This document shows positions 1 to 6,137 of a DNA stretch of 18,599 nt, in pieces (position 1 is the stretch's first letter; each line of letters opens with the position of its first letter). A program made the position numbers and the translations under genes. The notes under the pieces are model-generated. The model did not search any database, was not told the origin of the DNA, and saw only the letters and a list, made by a program, of their open reading frames with translations. This DNA is from LMUY01 sp964242925. GTDB taxonomy: Bacteria; Pseudomonadota; Alphaproteobacteria; Acetobacterales; Acetobacteraceae. The DNA is taken from NCBI GenBank assembly GCA_964242925.1, contig CAXTBW010000088.1, positions 1 through 18,599 of the forward strand, given 5' to 3'.

Positions 1-248
1 GTGTAGCCGACGTTGTCCAGGTCGTTGTGCTTGCCGCCGGCGCGGACGCATTTCTGCGCGGTGGTGGCGCGGCTGTAGGGGCGTTTCTCGGCCCCGGTGA
101 ACACATTCTTGAACTGCACCATGCCGCTGTTGGTGAACAGCAGCGTTGGGTCGTTCCGCGGCACGAGCGGGGAGGACGCGACGGCGGTGTGGCCGTTGCG
201 GACGAAGTAGTCGAGGAAGGTGGCGCGGATGTCGTTGCTGCTGACCAT
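1..248 (-). CDS. alaS: Alanine--tRNA ligase, N-terminal part (cut by window edge)
   Basis: Alanyl-tRNA synthetase charges tRNA-Ala with alanine in the cytoplasm. Only the first 82 codons are present, read leftward from an ATG at 248-246; the rest lies left of position 1. The translation begins MVSSNDIRATFLDYFVRNGH and continues with the conserved class II AlaRS segments LVPRNDPTLLFTNSGMVQFK and, near the edge, CVRAGGKHNDLDNVGYT. These match the opening of the catalytic domain of bacterial AlaRS almost residue for residue. The gene points away from the phn operon, with a 128-bp divergent intergenic region between them. The identification is firm; nothing can be said about the editing or C-Ala domains because they are outside the window. 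Confidence 0.97.
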   Translation of the reverse strand, partial: MVSSNDIRATFLDYFVRNGHTAVASSPLVPRNDPTLLFTNSGMVQFKNVFTGAEKRPYSRATTAQKCVRAGGKHNDLDNVGY

Positions 249-376
249 GATGGCCCGGGAATACCCGACGTGGCGCGAATGGGCCAGTGTGAGCGCAACG
301 GCGCCCGTCACGAAACCTTAACGCCACCCCCCAGGCGGGCCGTGTAGATCGTTGCGCGGCATTTTGGGGGCCGCTT
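249..376. promoter_or_regulatory. Divergent intergenic region between alaS and phnC
   Basis: This 128-bp gap must carry the promoters of both alaS (leftward) and the phn operon (rightward). I could not pick out a convincing -35/-10 pair in either direction. I also looked for tandem CTGTCA-like Pho-box repeats ahead of phnC and did not find a good pair. A run of five G at 366-370 lies 6 nt before the phnC GTG and may act as a weak ribosome-binding site. The assignment as a regulatory region rests only on its position. Confidence 0.35.
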
Positions 377-1177
377 GTGCTTGTTCTAGACGGCGTAACC
401 AAGGCGTTCGGCAAATCGGTCGCCCTGTCGGGCGTGACCCTCTCCATCCCTCGCGGCCAGTTCGTCGGCATCATCGGCCGCTCCGGCGCCGGCAAGTCCA
501 CCACGCTGCGCATGATCAACCGCCTTACCGACCCGAGCGCCGGCCGCATCACCTGCGAGGGCGTCGACGTGACCGCGCTGAGCGGCCGGGCGCTGCGCGA
601 CTGGCGGCGGCGCTGCGCGATGATCTTCCAGCAGTTCAACCTAGTCGGCCGCCTGGACGTGCTGGACAACGTGTTGATGGGCCGCCTGACCCACACGCCC
701 GGCTGGCGCTCCGCCGCCAAGCTGTGGAGCCGGGACGACCGCGCGATCGCGATGGCCGCGCTCGACCAGATGGACATCGCCCAATTGGCGGCCCAGCGCG
801 CCGACAGCCTGTCGGGCGGCCAGCAGCAGCGCGTCGCAATCTGCCGCGCCCTGGTGCAGGAGCCGGAGATCGTGCTCGCCGACGAGCCGGTGGCCTCGCT
901 CGACCCGCGCAACGCGAAGGTCGTGATGGACGCCCTGCAGCGCATCAACCGGCATTTCGGCCTGACCGTGCTGTGCAACCTGCACTCGCTGGAGCTGGCG
1001 CGCGGCTACTGCGACCGCCTGGTCGGCATGGCGGGCGGCCGCGTCGTGTTCGACGACGCCCCCGCCGCGCTGACCGACAGCGTGGCGCGCGAGCTGTATG
1101 GGCTGGAGGCGAACGAGGTGATGGAACGCCGGCCTGCCGACGCCTTCGCCGAACTGCGGGGCGCCGTTGCCGCCTGA
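377..1177 (+). CDS. phnC: Phosphonate-type ABC transporter ATP-binding protein PhnC
   Basis: This is the ATPase subunit that powers import of phosphonate or a related phosphorus oxyanion at the inner face of the cytoplasmic membrane. The 266-residue product has the full ABC motif set: Walker A GRSGAGKST (34-42), Q-loop at Q85 (FQQFNLVGRLDVLDNVL), signature LSGGQQQR (145-152), Walker B IVLADEP (165-171) and H-loop His203. The QFNLVGRLDVLDNVLMGRL stretch is typical of the PhnC family, and the length fits. I chose the GTG at 377 because the protein then starts MLVLDGVTKAFG, the usual family start, with GGGGG 6 nt upstream; in-frame codons further upstream would add only non-conserved residues. 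phnD follows after 22 nt. The exact substrate cannot be read from the ATPase. Confidence 0.93.
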   Translation: MLVLDGVTKAFGKSVALSGVTLSIPRGQFVGIIGRSGAGKSTTLRMINRLTDPSAGRITCEGVDVTALSGRALRDWRRRCAMIFQQFNLVGRLDVLDNVLMGRLTHTPGWRSAAKLWSRDDRAIAMAALDQMDIAQLAAQRADSLSGGQQQRVAICRALVQEPEIVLADEPVASLDPRNAKVVMDALQRINRHFGLTVLCNLHSLELARGYCDRLVGMAGGRVVFDDAPAALTDSVARELYGLEANEVMERRPADAFAELRGAVAA

Positions 1178-1188
1178 CCAATCCACCC

Positions 1189-1194
1189 AAGGAG
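1189..1194 (+). promoter_or_regulatory. Ribosome-binding site of phnD
   Basis: AAGGAG lies 5 nt before the ATG at 1200. It decides the phnD start in favour of this ATG over an in-frame ATG at 1167 that overlaps the end of phnC and would add eleven non-conserved residues ahead of the signal peptide. Confidence 0.8.
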
Positions 1195-1199
1195 CGACC

Positions 1200-2135
1200 A
1201 TGATCGACCGCCGCACCCTGCTGGCCGGCCTCGCCGCCGGCGCCGCCGCCACGACCACGCGCGTCCGGGCCCAATCTTACAAGGACGCCTACAAGGAGCT
1301 GGTGTTCGCCGTCGTGCCCGCCGAGAACGCGTCCGGCGTGACCGACCGCTACACGCCCTTCGTGCAGCACGTCGGCCGCCAACTGGGCACGAAGGTCACC
1401 CTGCGCGTCGCCAACGACTACGCGGCGGTCATCGAGGGCCAGCGCGCCGGCAACATCCACATCGCCTATTACGGCCCGGCCTCGTTCGCCCGCGCGCTGG
1501 TCACCGGCGTGAAGACCACCGCCTTCGCCATCGACGTGAACAGCGACGGCTCCAAAGGCTATTTCTCCGTGTTCTACGTGAAGGCGGACAGCCCTTACCG
1601 GACGGTGCAGGACCTCAAGGGCCGCGTGCTTGGGCTCGTCGACCCGAACTCCACCTCCGGCTACAACATGCCGCTGTTCGCGCTGAACAAACTAGGGATC
1701 AACGCCGAGCAGTTCTTCTCCAAGTTGCTGATCACGGGCAGCCACGAGAACGCGGTGCTGGCGCTGCAACAGGGCGCCGTGCAGGTCGCCGCCAACTTCT
1801 GGAACGCGCCGGACGACAGCAACCTGACCCGGATGCTGAACAAGGGCATGGTCAGGAACGCCGACGGCCAGCCCGCCAAGGTCGGCGACTTCCGCATCAT
1901 CCTGAAGTCCGACCTCATCATCAACGGCCCGACCGCCTACCTGGACGCCCTGCCGGCCGACCTGAAAACCGCAATCCGCGCCACCTGGCTGGACGCCGCC
2001 AAGAACGACAAGGCGGCATTCGACAAGCTCTCGGACGGGAAGAACCAACCGTTCCAGGCCACCGACAACGCCGCCTACGACGACACCATCAAGCTCATCA
2101 CGTTCGTCGACAACCTGCGCAAGCAGAACGGCTGA
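1200..2135 (+). CDS. phnD: Phosphonate-type ABC transporter periplasmic binding protein PhnD
   Basis: This is the substrate-binding subunit (311 residues) that captures phosphonate, phosphite or a similar ligand in the periplasm and delivers it to the PhnE permeases. The N-terminus MIDRRTLLAGLAAGAAATTT followed by RVRAQS is a signal peptide with a twin-arginine-like RRxLL start and a plausible cleavage site around residues 24-26, so export could be Tat or Sec. Family features are the FAVVPAENASGVTDRYTPF opening of the mature domain, AYYGPASFA (89-97) and the anion-binding loop DPNSTSGYN (148-156), which corresponds to the STSG segment of PhnD proteins. The gene lies between phnC (22 nt) and phnE1 (16 nt). 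Whether the ligand is phosphonate, phosphite or phosphate cannot be decided by eye. Confidence 0.92.
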   Translation: MIDRRTLLAGLAAGAAATTTRVRAQSYKDAYKELVFAVVPAENASGVTDRYTPFVQHVGRQLGTKVTLRVANDYAAVIEGQRAGNIHIAYYGPASFARALVTGVKTTAFAIDVNSDGSKGYFSVFYVKADSPYRTVQDLKGRVLGLVDPNSTSGYNMPLFALNKLGINAEQFFSKLLITGSHENAVLALQQGAVQVAANFWNAPDDSNLTRMLNKGMVRNADGQPAKVGDFRIILKSDLIINGPTAYLDALPADLKTAIRATWLDAAKNDKAAFDKLSDGKNQPFQATDNAAYDDTIKLITFVDNLRKQNG

Positions 2136-2151
2136 TACGGGGCCGGGGAGC

Positions 2152-3030
2152 ATGGCGCACGCGCTCGCCATGCCCCCGGAGCCGCAACTCCGCCCCTTGC
2201 TGGACGGCTACGGCCGTTCGGTCGCGGCCCGGCGGCGCATGACGGCTCTGGGCCTCGCCCTGCTGGCGGCCGCGACCATGCTGTCGGCGATCGGCGCCGA
2301 AGTCCGGCTCGGGACCTTTTGGGACAACATCGGCAACTTCGGCGGCTATTTCGCCCGGCTGACCGTGCTCGACACGGGCGCCCGGGTCTGGACCGCCCCG
2401 GCCGAGTGGTTCTGGGGCCTGCGCCGCTGGAGCCTGCAGCTCGGCCAGACCCTGCTCATCGCCTACGCCGGCACCCTCACCGGCGCCGCGCTGGGCCTGG
2501 TCGGCGGCGTGCTCGCCAGCCGCAACATCTCCCGCTCCGGCGCCGTGCGGTTCATCGCCATCCGGGTGCTCGAGTTCGACCGCACCGTGCCGGACATCGT
2601 ATTCGCGCTGGTGTTCGTGGTGGCGTTCGGGCTCGGGCCGCTGCCCGGGGTGCTGGCCATCACGCTGCACACCGCGGGCACGCTGGGCAAGCTGTTCGCC
2701 GAGGTGATCGAGAACATCGAGATGGGCCCGGTCGAGGGCATCCAGGGCGCCGGCGGCGCATGGCTGTCGCAGGTCCGCTTCGGCGTGCTGCCGCAGGTGC
2801 TGTCCAACTTCGCCAGCTACACCCTGCTGCGGTTGGAGGTGAACGTGCGCGGCGCCGCCGTTATCGGCATCGTCGGCGCCGGCGGCATCGGGCAGGAGCT
2901 GTTCACCGTGATCCGCCAGTTCCACTACTCGGACGTGAGCGCCATCCTGCTGATGCTGCTCGCCTGCGTGATGGCGATCGACTGGGGGTCCGAGCGGCTG
3001 CGTCGCCGGCTGCTGGACCAGGCGGCATGA
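2152..3030 (+). CDS. phnE1: Phosphonate-type ABC transporter permease PhnE (first copy)
   Basis: This is an inner-membrane permease subunit of 292 residues. It has a hydrophobic segment at about 31-50, then a BPD-type transmembrane domain with helices around 98-122, 147-171, 230-247 and 262-278. The cytoplasmic EAA-type coupling loop that docks on PhnC is seen at about 184-202 (EVIENIEMGPVEGIQGAGG). The segments SNFASYTLLRLEVNVRGA and IGIVGAGGIGQEL are hallmarks of PhnE. The start is uncertain: the ATG at 2152 has a GGGGAG only 1 nt upstream, too close for an ordinary ribosome-binding site, while an in-frame ATG at 2170 would remove six residues and put that purine run rather far away. The stop codon overlaps the next start (ATGA at 3027-3030). 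A heterodimer with PhnE2 is likely. Confidence 0.92.
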   Translation: MAHALAMPPEPQLRPLLDGYGRSVAARRRMTALGLALLAAATMLSAIGAEVRLGTFWDNIGNFGGYFARLTVLDTGARVWTAPAEWFWGLRRWSLQLGQTLLIAYAGTLTGAALGLVGGVLASRNISRSGAVRFIAIRVLEFDRTVPDIVFALVFVVAFGLGPLPGVLAITLHTAGTLGKLFAEVIENIEMGPVEGIQGAGGAWLSQVRFGVLPQVLSNFASYTLLRLEVNVRGAAVIGIVGAGGIGQELFTVIRQFHYSDVSAILLMLLACVMAIDWGSERLRRRLLDQAA

Positions 3031-3890
3031 CCAGCCGCGCCAGCCTGCAGACGGAGTTCCTGGCCCGCCGTGCGCACGTCGAGGCGCGATACGGCGGCGT
3101 TCTGGCCGGACGCGGCGGCGGCCGGGCGCCGGCGCTGGCGGCGGCAGCGGCGGCCCTGGCGCTCTACGTCGTGGCGCTGGTGGCGCTGGACATCTCGCCG
3201 ATGCGCATCTGGCAGGGGCTGGGCCGGCTCGGCGACATCGTCACGCTCATGCTGCCGCCGACCGCGGGCGGGCATTTCGCGCTGTATCTGGACGCGTTGG
3301 GGCAGACGTTGTCGATCGCGTTCCTCGGCACGCTGCTGGCGGCGGTCCCCGCCGCGCCGTTCGGCTTCCTGGCGGCCCGCAACGTGGTGGCGAACGGCAT
3401 CATGCACGCGCTGGTGCGCCGCAGCCTGGACACGGTGCGCAGCATCGACGTGCTGATCTGGGCGCTGATCTGGGTCAGCGTAGTGGGGCTCGGCCCGTTC
3501 GCCGGGGCGCTCGCCATCGCGTGCTCGGATTTCGGCTCGCTGGCCAAGCTCATGTCCGAGGCGATCGAGACCGCCGACCGCAAGTCCGTCGAGGGCGTCA
3601 CCGCGAGCGGCGGCGGCCGGCTGCTGGCGATTCGCTTCGGCATCGTGCCGCAGGTGCTGCCGGTGTTCGCCAGCCAATTGCTGTACTTCTTCGAGTCCAA
3701 CACCCGTTCCGCCACCATCATCGGCATCGTCGGCGCCGGTGGAATCGGGCTGCACCTGTATGAGCAGGTCCGCGTGCTGGAGTGGCGGCAGGCGGCATTC
3801 CTGATCCTGATGGTGCTGGTCACGGTGGCCGCAATCGACTTCGTGTCCCGCCGGTTGCGCATGGCGATCATCGGCCGGCGGGCGCGCTAG
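3027..3890 (+). CDS. phnE2: Phosphonate-type ABC transporter permease PhnE (second copy)
   Basis: This is the second inner-membrane permease of the importer, 287 residues from the ATG at 3027, which overlaps the phnE1 stop as ATGA and suggests translational coupling. A membrane segment at about 36-54 is followed by the permease domain with helices near 92-116, 142-166, 228-247 and 255-272. The EAA-type loop is at about 178-196 (EAIETADRKSVEGVTASGG). The motif IIGIVGAGGIGLHLYEQVR is shared with PhnE1, so the two permeases are clearly paralogous but diverged. The open frame extends upstream to 2319 inside phnE1, but that part is an off-frame reading of phnE1. The stop lies 2 nt from the convergent lipoprotein gene, leaving no room for a separate terminator. 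Confidence 0.92.
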   Translation: MTSRASLQTEFLARRAHVEARYGGVLAGRGGGRAPALAAAAAALALYVVALVALDISPMRIWQGLGRLGDIVTLMLPPTAGGHFALYLDALGQTLSIAFLGTLLAAVPAAPFGFLAARNVVANGIMHALVRRSLDTVRSIDVLIWALIWVSVVGLGPFAGALAIACSDFGSLAKLMSEAIETADRKSVEGVTASGGGRLLAIRFGIVPQVLPVFASQLLYFFESNTRSATIIGIVGAGGIGLHLYEQVRVLEWRQAAFLILMVLVTVAAIDFVSRRLRMAIIGRRAR

Positions 3891-3892
3891 GG

Positions 3893-4396
3893 TCAGGCCG
3901 GCGGCGCCTGGCAGCGGGACGGCGCGGGGTCGTTGGCCGCCGCCGCAAGGCTGAGCCCGCCGCTGAGCGGGTCGAGCTGGCCGGCTCGCGAGTAGGGCAG
4001 CGTGAGGCCGAAGTTTTGCAGCGTGACCGTGCCGTGCACCCGGTAGTCCACCACCCCGCTCTGGATGATGCCCAGCAGTTGCGGCCCGAGGTTCTGCACG
4101 GTGGTCGTCACGGTGAACGGGACCAGGGTGGACGCATGCGGCGGCAGGCGCACCGAAAGGTCGCTGACCCCCGCGGCCAAGGGCGCGCCCGCAACGTCGA
4201 GGTCAGCCGTGACCCGGCGGAACGCGATCTCATTGTCGTTCGGATTCGTGACGCACAGGGTCACCGCCAGAAGCTGCTGCAACCCGCCGATGCCGGTTAG
4301 GCGCACATCCTGCACCTCCACGCCCGGCGGGTTCGCCGGGCCCAGCGCGCAGCCGCCCAGGCTGAGCAACAACGCTGCGGTCCGTAAACTGGACAT
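3893..4396 (-). CDS. LEA14/WHy-type (LEA type 2 family) small lipoprotein
   Basis: The product is 167 residues. The N-terminus MSSLRTAALLLSLGGCALGP has a positive start, a hydrophobic core and a lipobox-like LGGC with Cys16 as the probable lipidated residue, so an outer-membrane or periplasm-facing lipoprotein is likely. The rest resembles the LEA type 2 / WHy immunoglobulin-like beta domain: LLAVTLCVTNPNDNEIAFRR (the conserved NPN turn), then VTADLDVAGAPLAAG and VPFTVTTTVQNL, ending in a strand with VDYRVHGTVTL. This family is linked to desiccation and stress tolerance in plants; in bacteria its role is mostly unknown. An AAGGAG 7 nt upstream supports the ATG at 4396-4394. It is read in the same direction as ntrX but is separated from it by 286 bp containing a repeat, so it is probably its own transcription unit. 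Confidence 0.8.
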   Translation of the reverse strand: MSSLRTAALLLSLGGCALGPANPPGVEVQDVRLTGIGGLQQLLAVTLCVTNPNDNEIAFRRVTADLDVAGAPLAAGVSDLSVRLPPHASTLVPFTVTTTVQNLGPQLLGIIQSGVVDYRVHGTVTLQNFGLTLPYSRAGQLDPLSGGLSLAAAANDPAPSRCQAPPA

Positions 4397-4403
4397 GGCC
4401 GGC

Positions 4404-4409
4404 CTCCTT
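4404..4409 (-). promoter_or_regulatory. Ribosome-binding site of the LEA-type lipoprotein gene
   Basis: On the minus strand AAGGAG (complement of CTCCTT at 4404-4409) stands 7 nt before the ATG at 4396-4394, fixing the start just ahead of the signal peptide. Confidence 0.75.
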
Positions 4410-4543
4410 GGTCGCGGGGGCCGGCGGGGTGCGAGCCTTGTCCGTGCCTACGCGCCCTTGTTGCCGAAGTTCACGGGCTAGCCGCTATGCGCCGGCAACC
4501 CATTGCTCGTCCGGAAGGTTGGTCGCGTGCTCCGACGCAACCA

Positions 4544-4666
4544 CCCGTCATGCCCGGACTTGACCCGGGCATCCGCGCGATTCGCGCGAAAAGGTGCGCG
4601 AGGACTGGCGCGATGGGCGCCCGGGGGCGCGGCGTGGGTGGCCGGATCAAATCCGGCCATGACGGG
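4544..4666. repeat. Composite palindromic intergenic repeat ('MPGSSPGMT' class)
   Basis: The 123-bp element is bounded by a 9-bp inverted pair, CCCGTCATG at 4544-4552 and CATGACGGG at 4658-4666. Inside the left end is a hairpin CCCGG (4553-4557) / CCGGG (4565-4569) around ACTTGAC. Inside the right end is a stronger hairpin GGCCGGAT (4640-4647) / ATCCGGCC (4651-4658) with a 3-nt loop. A chance reading frame across it gives MPGSSPGMTG and SWPDLIRPP, strings often seen where alphaproteobacterial dispersed repeats are mis-translated. It lies 16 bp beyond the ntrX stop codon and may also act as a transcription-ending or mRNA-stabilising structure for the ntr operon, though no T-run follows. It fills most of the 286-bp gap 4397-4682, where I see no gene. 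Confidence 0.8.
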
Positions 4667-4682
4667 GAGGGGGACGCCTCGG

Positions 4683-6077
4683 CTAACCCCCTCGTTCGTC
4701 GGAGTTCACGCCCAGCTGCTTCAGCTTGCGGTGCAGCGCGCTGCGCTCCATTCCCACGAACCCGGCGGTGCGGCTGATGTTGCCGCCGAACCGCACCAGT
4801 TGCGCCTGCAGGTACTGAGTCTCGAACAGGTCTCGCGCCTCGCGCAGCGGCAGCGCCATGATGTCGGCGGTGGGGTCGAAGTTCAGCAACGCCGGCGCGC
4901 CCTGGCCGATCTCGGGGGGCAGCATGTCGGCGCGGATCGCATCCCCGGCCCCCCCCGGCGCCATGATCAGCAGCCAATCCATCAGGTTGCGCAACTGGCG
5001 TACGTTGCCGGGCCAGTCGTAGGTCTGCAGCGCAGCCAGCGTGTCGGCCGAAAGCTCGCGCGGCGAGATGCCGGAGTTCTCCGCCGAGCGGGTCATGAAA
5101 TGCCGCGCCAGGTCCGGGATATCCTCCCGCCGCTCCTTCAGGCTCGGCATCTTCAGCGGCACGACCGCCAGGCGGTAGTACAGATCTTCCCGGAACCGCC
5201 CGGCGGCGATCTCCGCCTGCAGATCCTTGTTGGTGATCGCCAGCACGCGGACGTCCACCTTCACCCGGGCGTTGCCGCCGAGCCGCTCGAAGGTCTGGTC
5301 CTGCAGCGCGCGGACGATCTTGCCCTGCGTCTCCAGCGGCATGTCCGACACCTCGTCCAGCAGGAGCGTGCCGCCATGCGCGCGCTCCAGCACGCCGGCG
5401 CGGCGCGGGGATGCGGTCGCGTCCGAACCGGCCTCCATGCCGAACAGCTCCTCCTCGAAGCGACCGGGCGCCAGGGTCGCGCAGTTCAGCGCCACGAACG
5501 GACCCTCGGCGCGGCGGCTGCGTGCGTGGACCATGCGAGCCGCCACTTCCTTGCCCGACCCGGCAGGGCCGTGGATCAGCACCCGGGACCCGGTCGGCGC
5601 CACCCGTTCCACCCCCGCGCGCAGAGCTGCGATGGCGCTGCTGTCGCCGGTCAGGCTGGTTTCCGCGCCGGCCCGCAGACGCAGCTCGGCGTTCTCCCGC
5701 GCCAACTTGGCCGCCTCCAATGCCCGCCGCGCCTGCAGCAGCAAGCGGTCGGACTGGAACGGCTTCTCCAGGAAGTCGTAGGCGCCATGCTGGATCGCGG
5801 TCACGGCCATCTCGATCGTGCCATGGCCCGAGATCATCACCACGGGGATCTGCGGCTCCTCCACGTGCAGCGCCTGCAGGATGCCAAGGCCGTCCAGCTT
5901 CGAATTCTGCAGCCACACGTCCAGCACCACCATGGACGGCCGCCGGGCGCGGAACGCGGCCAGCGCCGAGTCCGAGTCGGCCGCCACCCTGGTGTCGTAG
6001 CCCTCGTCGCGAAGAATGCCCTCGATCAACAGGCGGATGTCGGGCTCGTCGTCAACGATCAGTATCTCTTGCGCCAT
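4683..6077 (-). CDS. ntrX: Nitrogen-regulation response regulator NtrX
   Basis: This is the cytoplasmic partner of the NtrY kinase (464 residues). The receiver domain covers about 1-120 with acidic pocket D9/D10, phospho-acceptor D53 (VVLDVW) and conserved Lys in LEKPF (104-107). The central AAA+ domain has Walker A GPAGSGKE (170-177), Walker B GGTLLLDE (235-242) and the arginine-finger stretch FREDLYYR (295-302). The GAFTGA sigma-54 contact loop is missing: after EEELFG (208-213) comes MEAGSDATASPRRAG instead. A Fis-type helix-turn-helix is at about 432-456 (GNISRTAGFVGMERSALHRK). Absence of GAFTGA is usual in alphaproteobacterial NtrX and implies action without classical sigma-54 activation. 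The ATG at 6077 has AGAGGA 6 nt upstream. It follows ntrY by 60 nt and ends the cluster. Confidence 0.95.
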   Translation of the reverse strand: MAQEILIVDDEPDIRLLIEGILRDEGYDTRVAADSDSALAAFRARRPSMVVLDVWLQNSKLDGLGILQALHVEEPQIPVVMISGHGTIEMAVTAIQHGAYDFLEKPFQSDRLLLQARRALEAAKLARENAELRLRAGAETSLTGDSSAIAALRAGVERVAPTGSRVLIHGPAGSGKEVAARMVHARSRRAEGPFVALNCATLAPGRFEEELFGMEAGSDATASPRRAGVLERAHGGTLLLDEVSDMPLETQGKIVRALQDQTFERLGGNARVKVDVRVLAITNKDLQAEIAAGRFREDLYYRLAVVPLKMPSLKERREDIPDLARHFMTRSAENSGISPRELSADTLAALQTYDWPGNVRQLRNLMDWLLIMAPGGAGDAIRADMLPPEIGQGAPALLNFDPTADIMALPLREARDLFETQYLQAQLVRFGGNISRTAGFVGMERSALHRKLKQLGVNSDERGG

Positions 6078-6083
6078 GCAGCG

Positions 6084-6089
6084 TCCTCT
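6084..6089 (-). promoter_or_regulatory. Ribosome-binding site of ntrX
   Basis: On the minus strand AGAGGA lies 6 nt before the ntrX ATG (6077-6075), supporting that start. Confidence 0.65.
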
Positions 6090-6137
6090 ACAGGAATGCC
6101 AACCGGCGTAAAAGCGACACCGGGGAGAGCGGGCGGT

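Noticed and set aside
27..347. Plus-strand open frame at the left edge
   Set aside because: It is antisense to the clearly conserved AlaRS N-terminus and has no family-like sequence.
249..376. Possible Pho box ahead of phnC (CGTCACGAAACCTTAACG)
   Set aside because: Only one loosely matching half is present and no second repeat at the right spacing, so PhoB control is not supported by the sequence.
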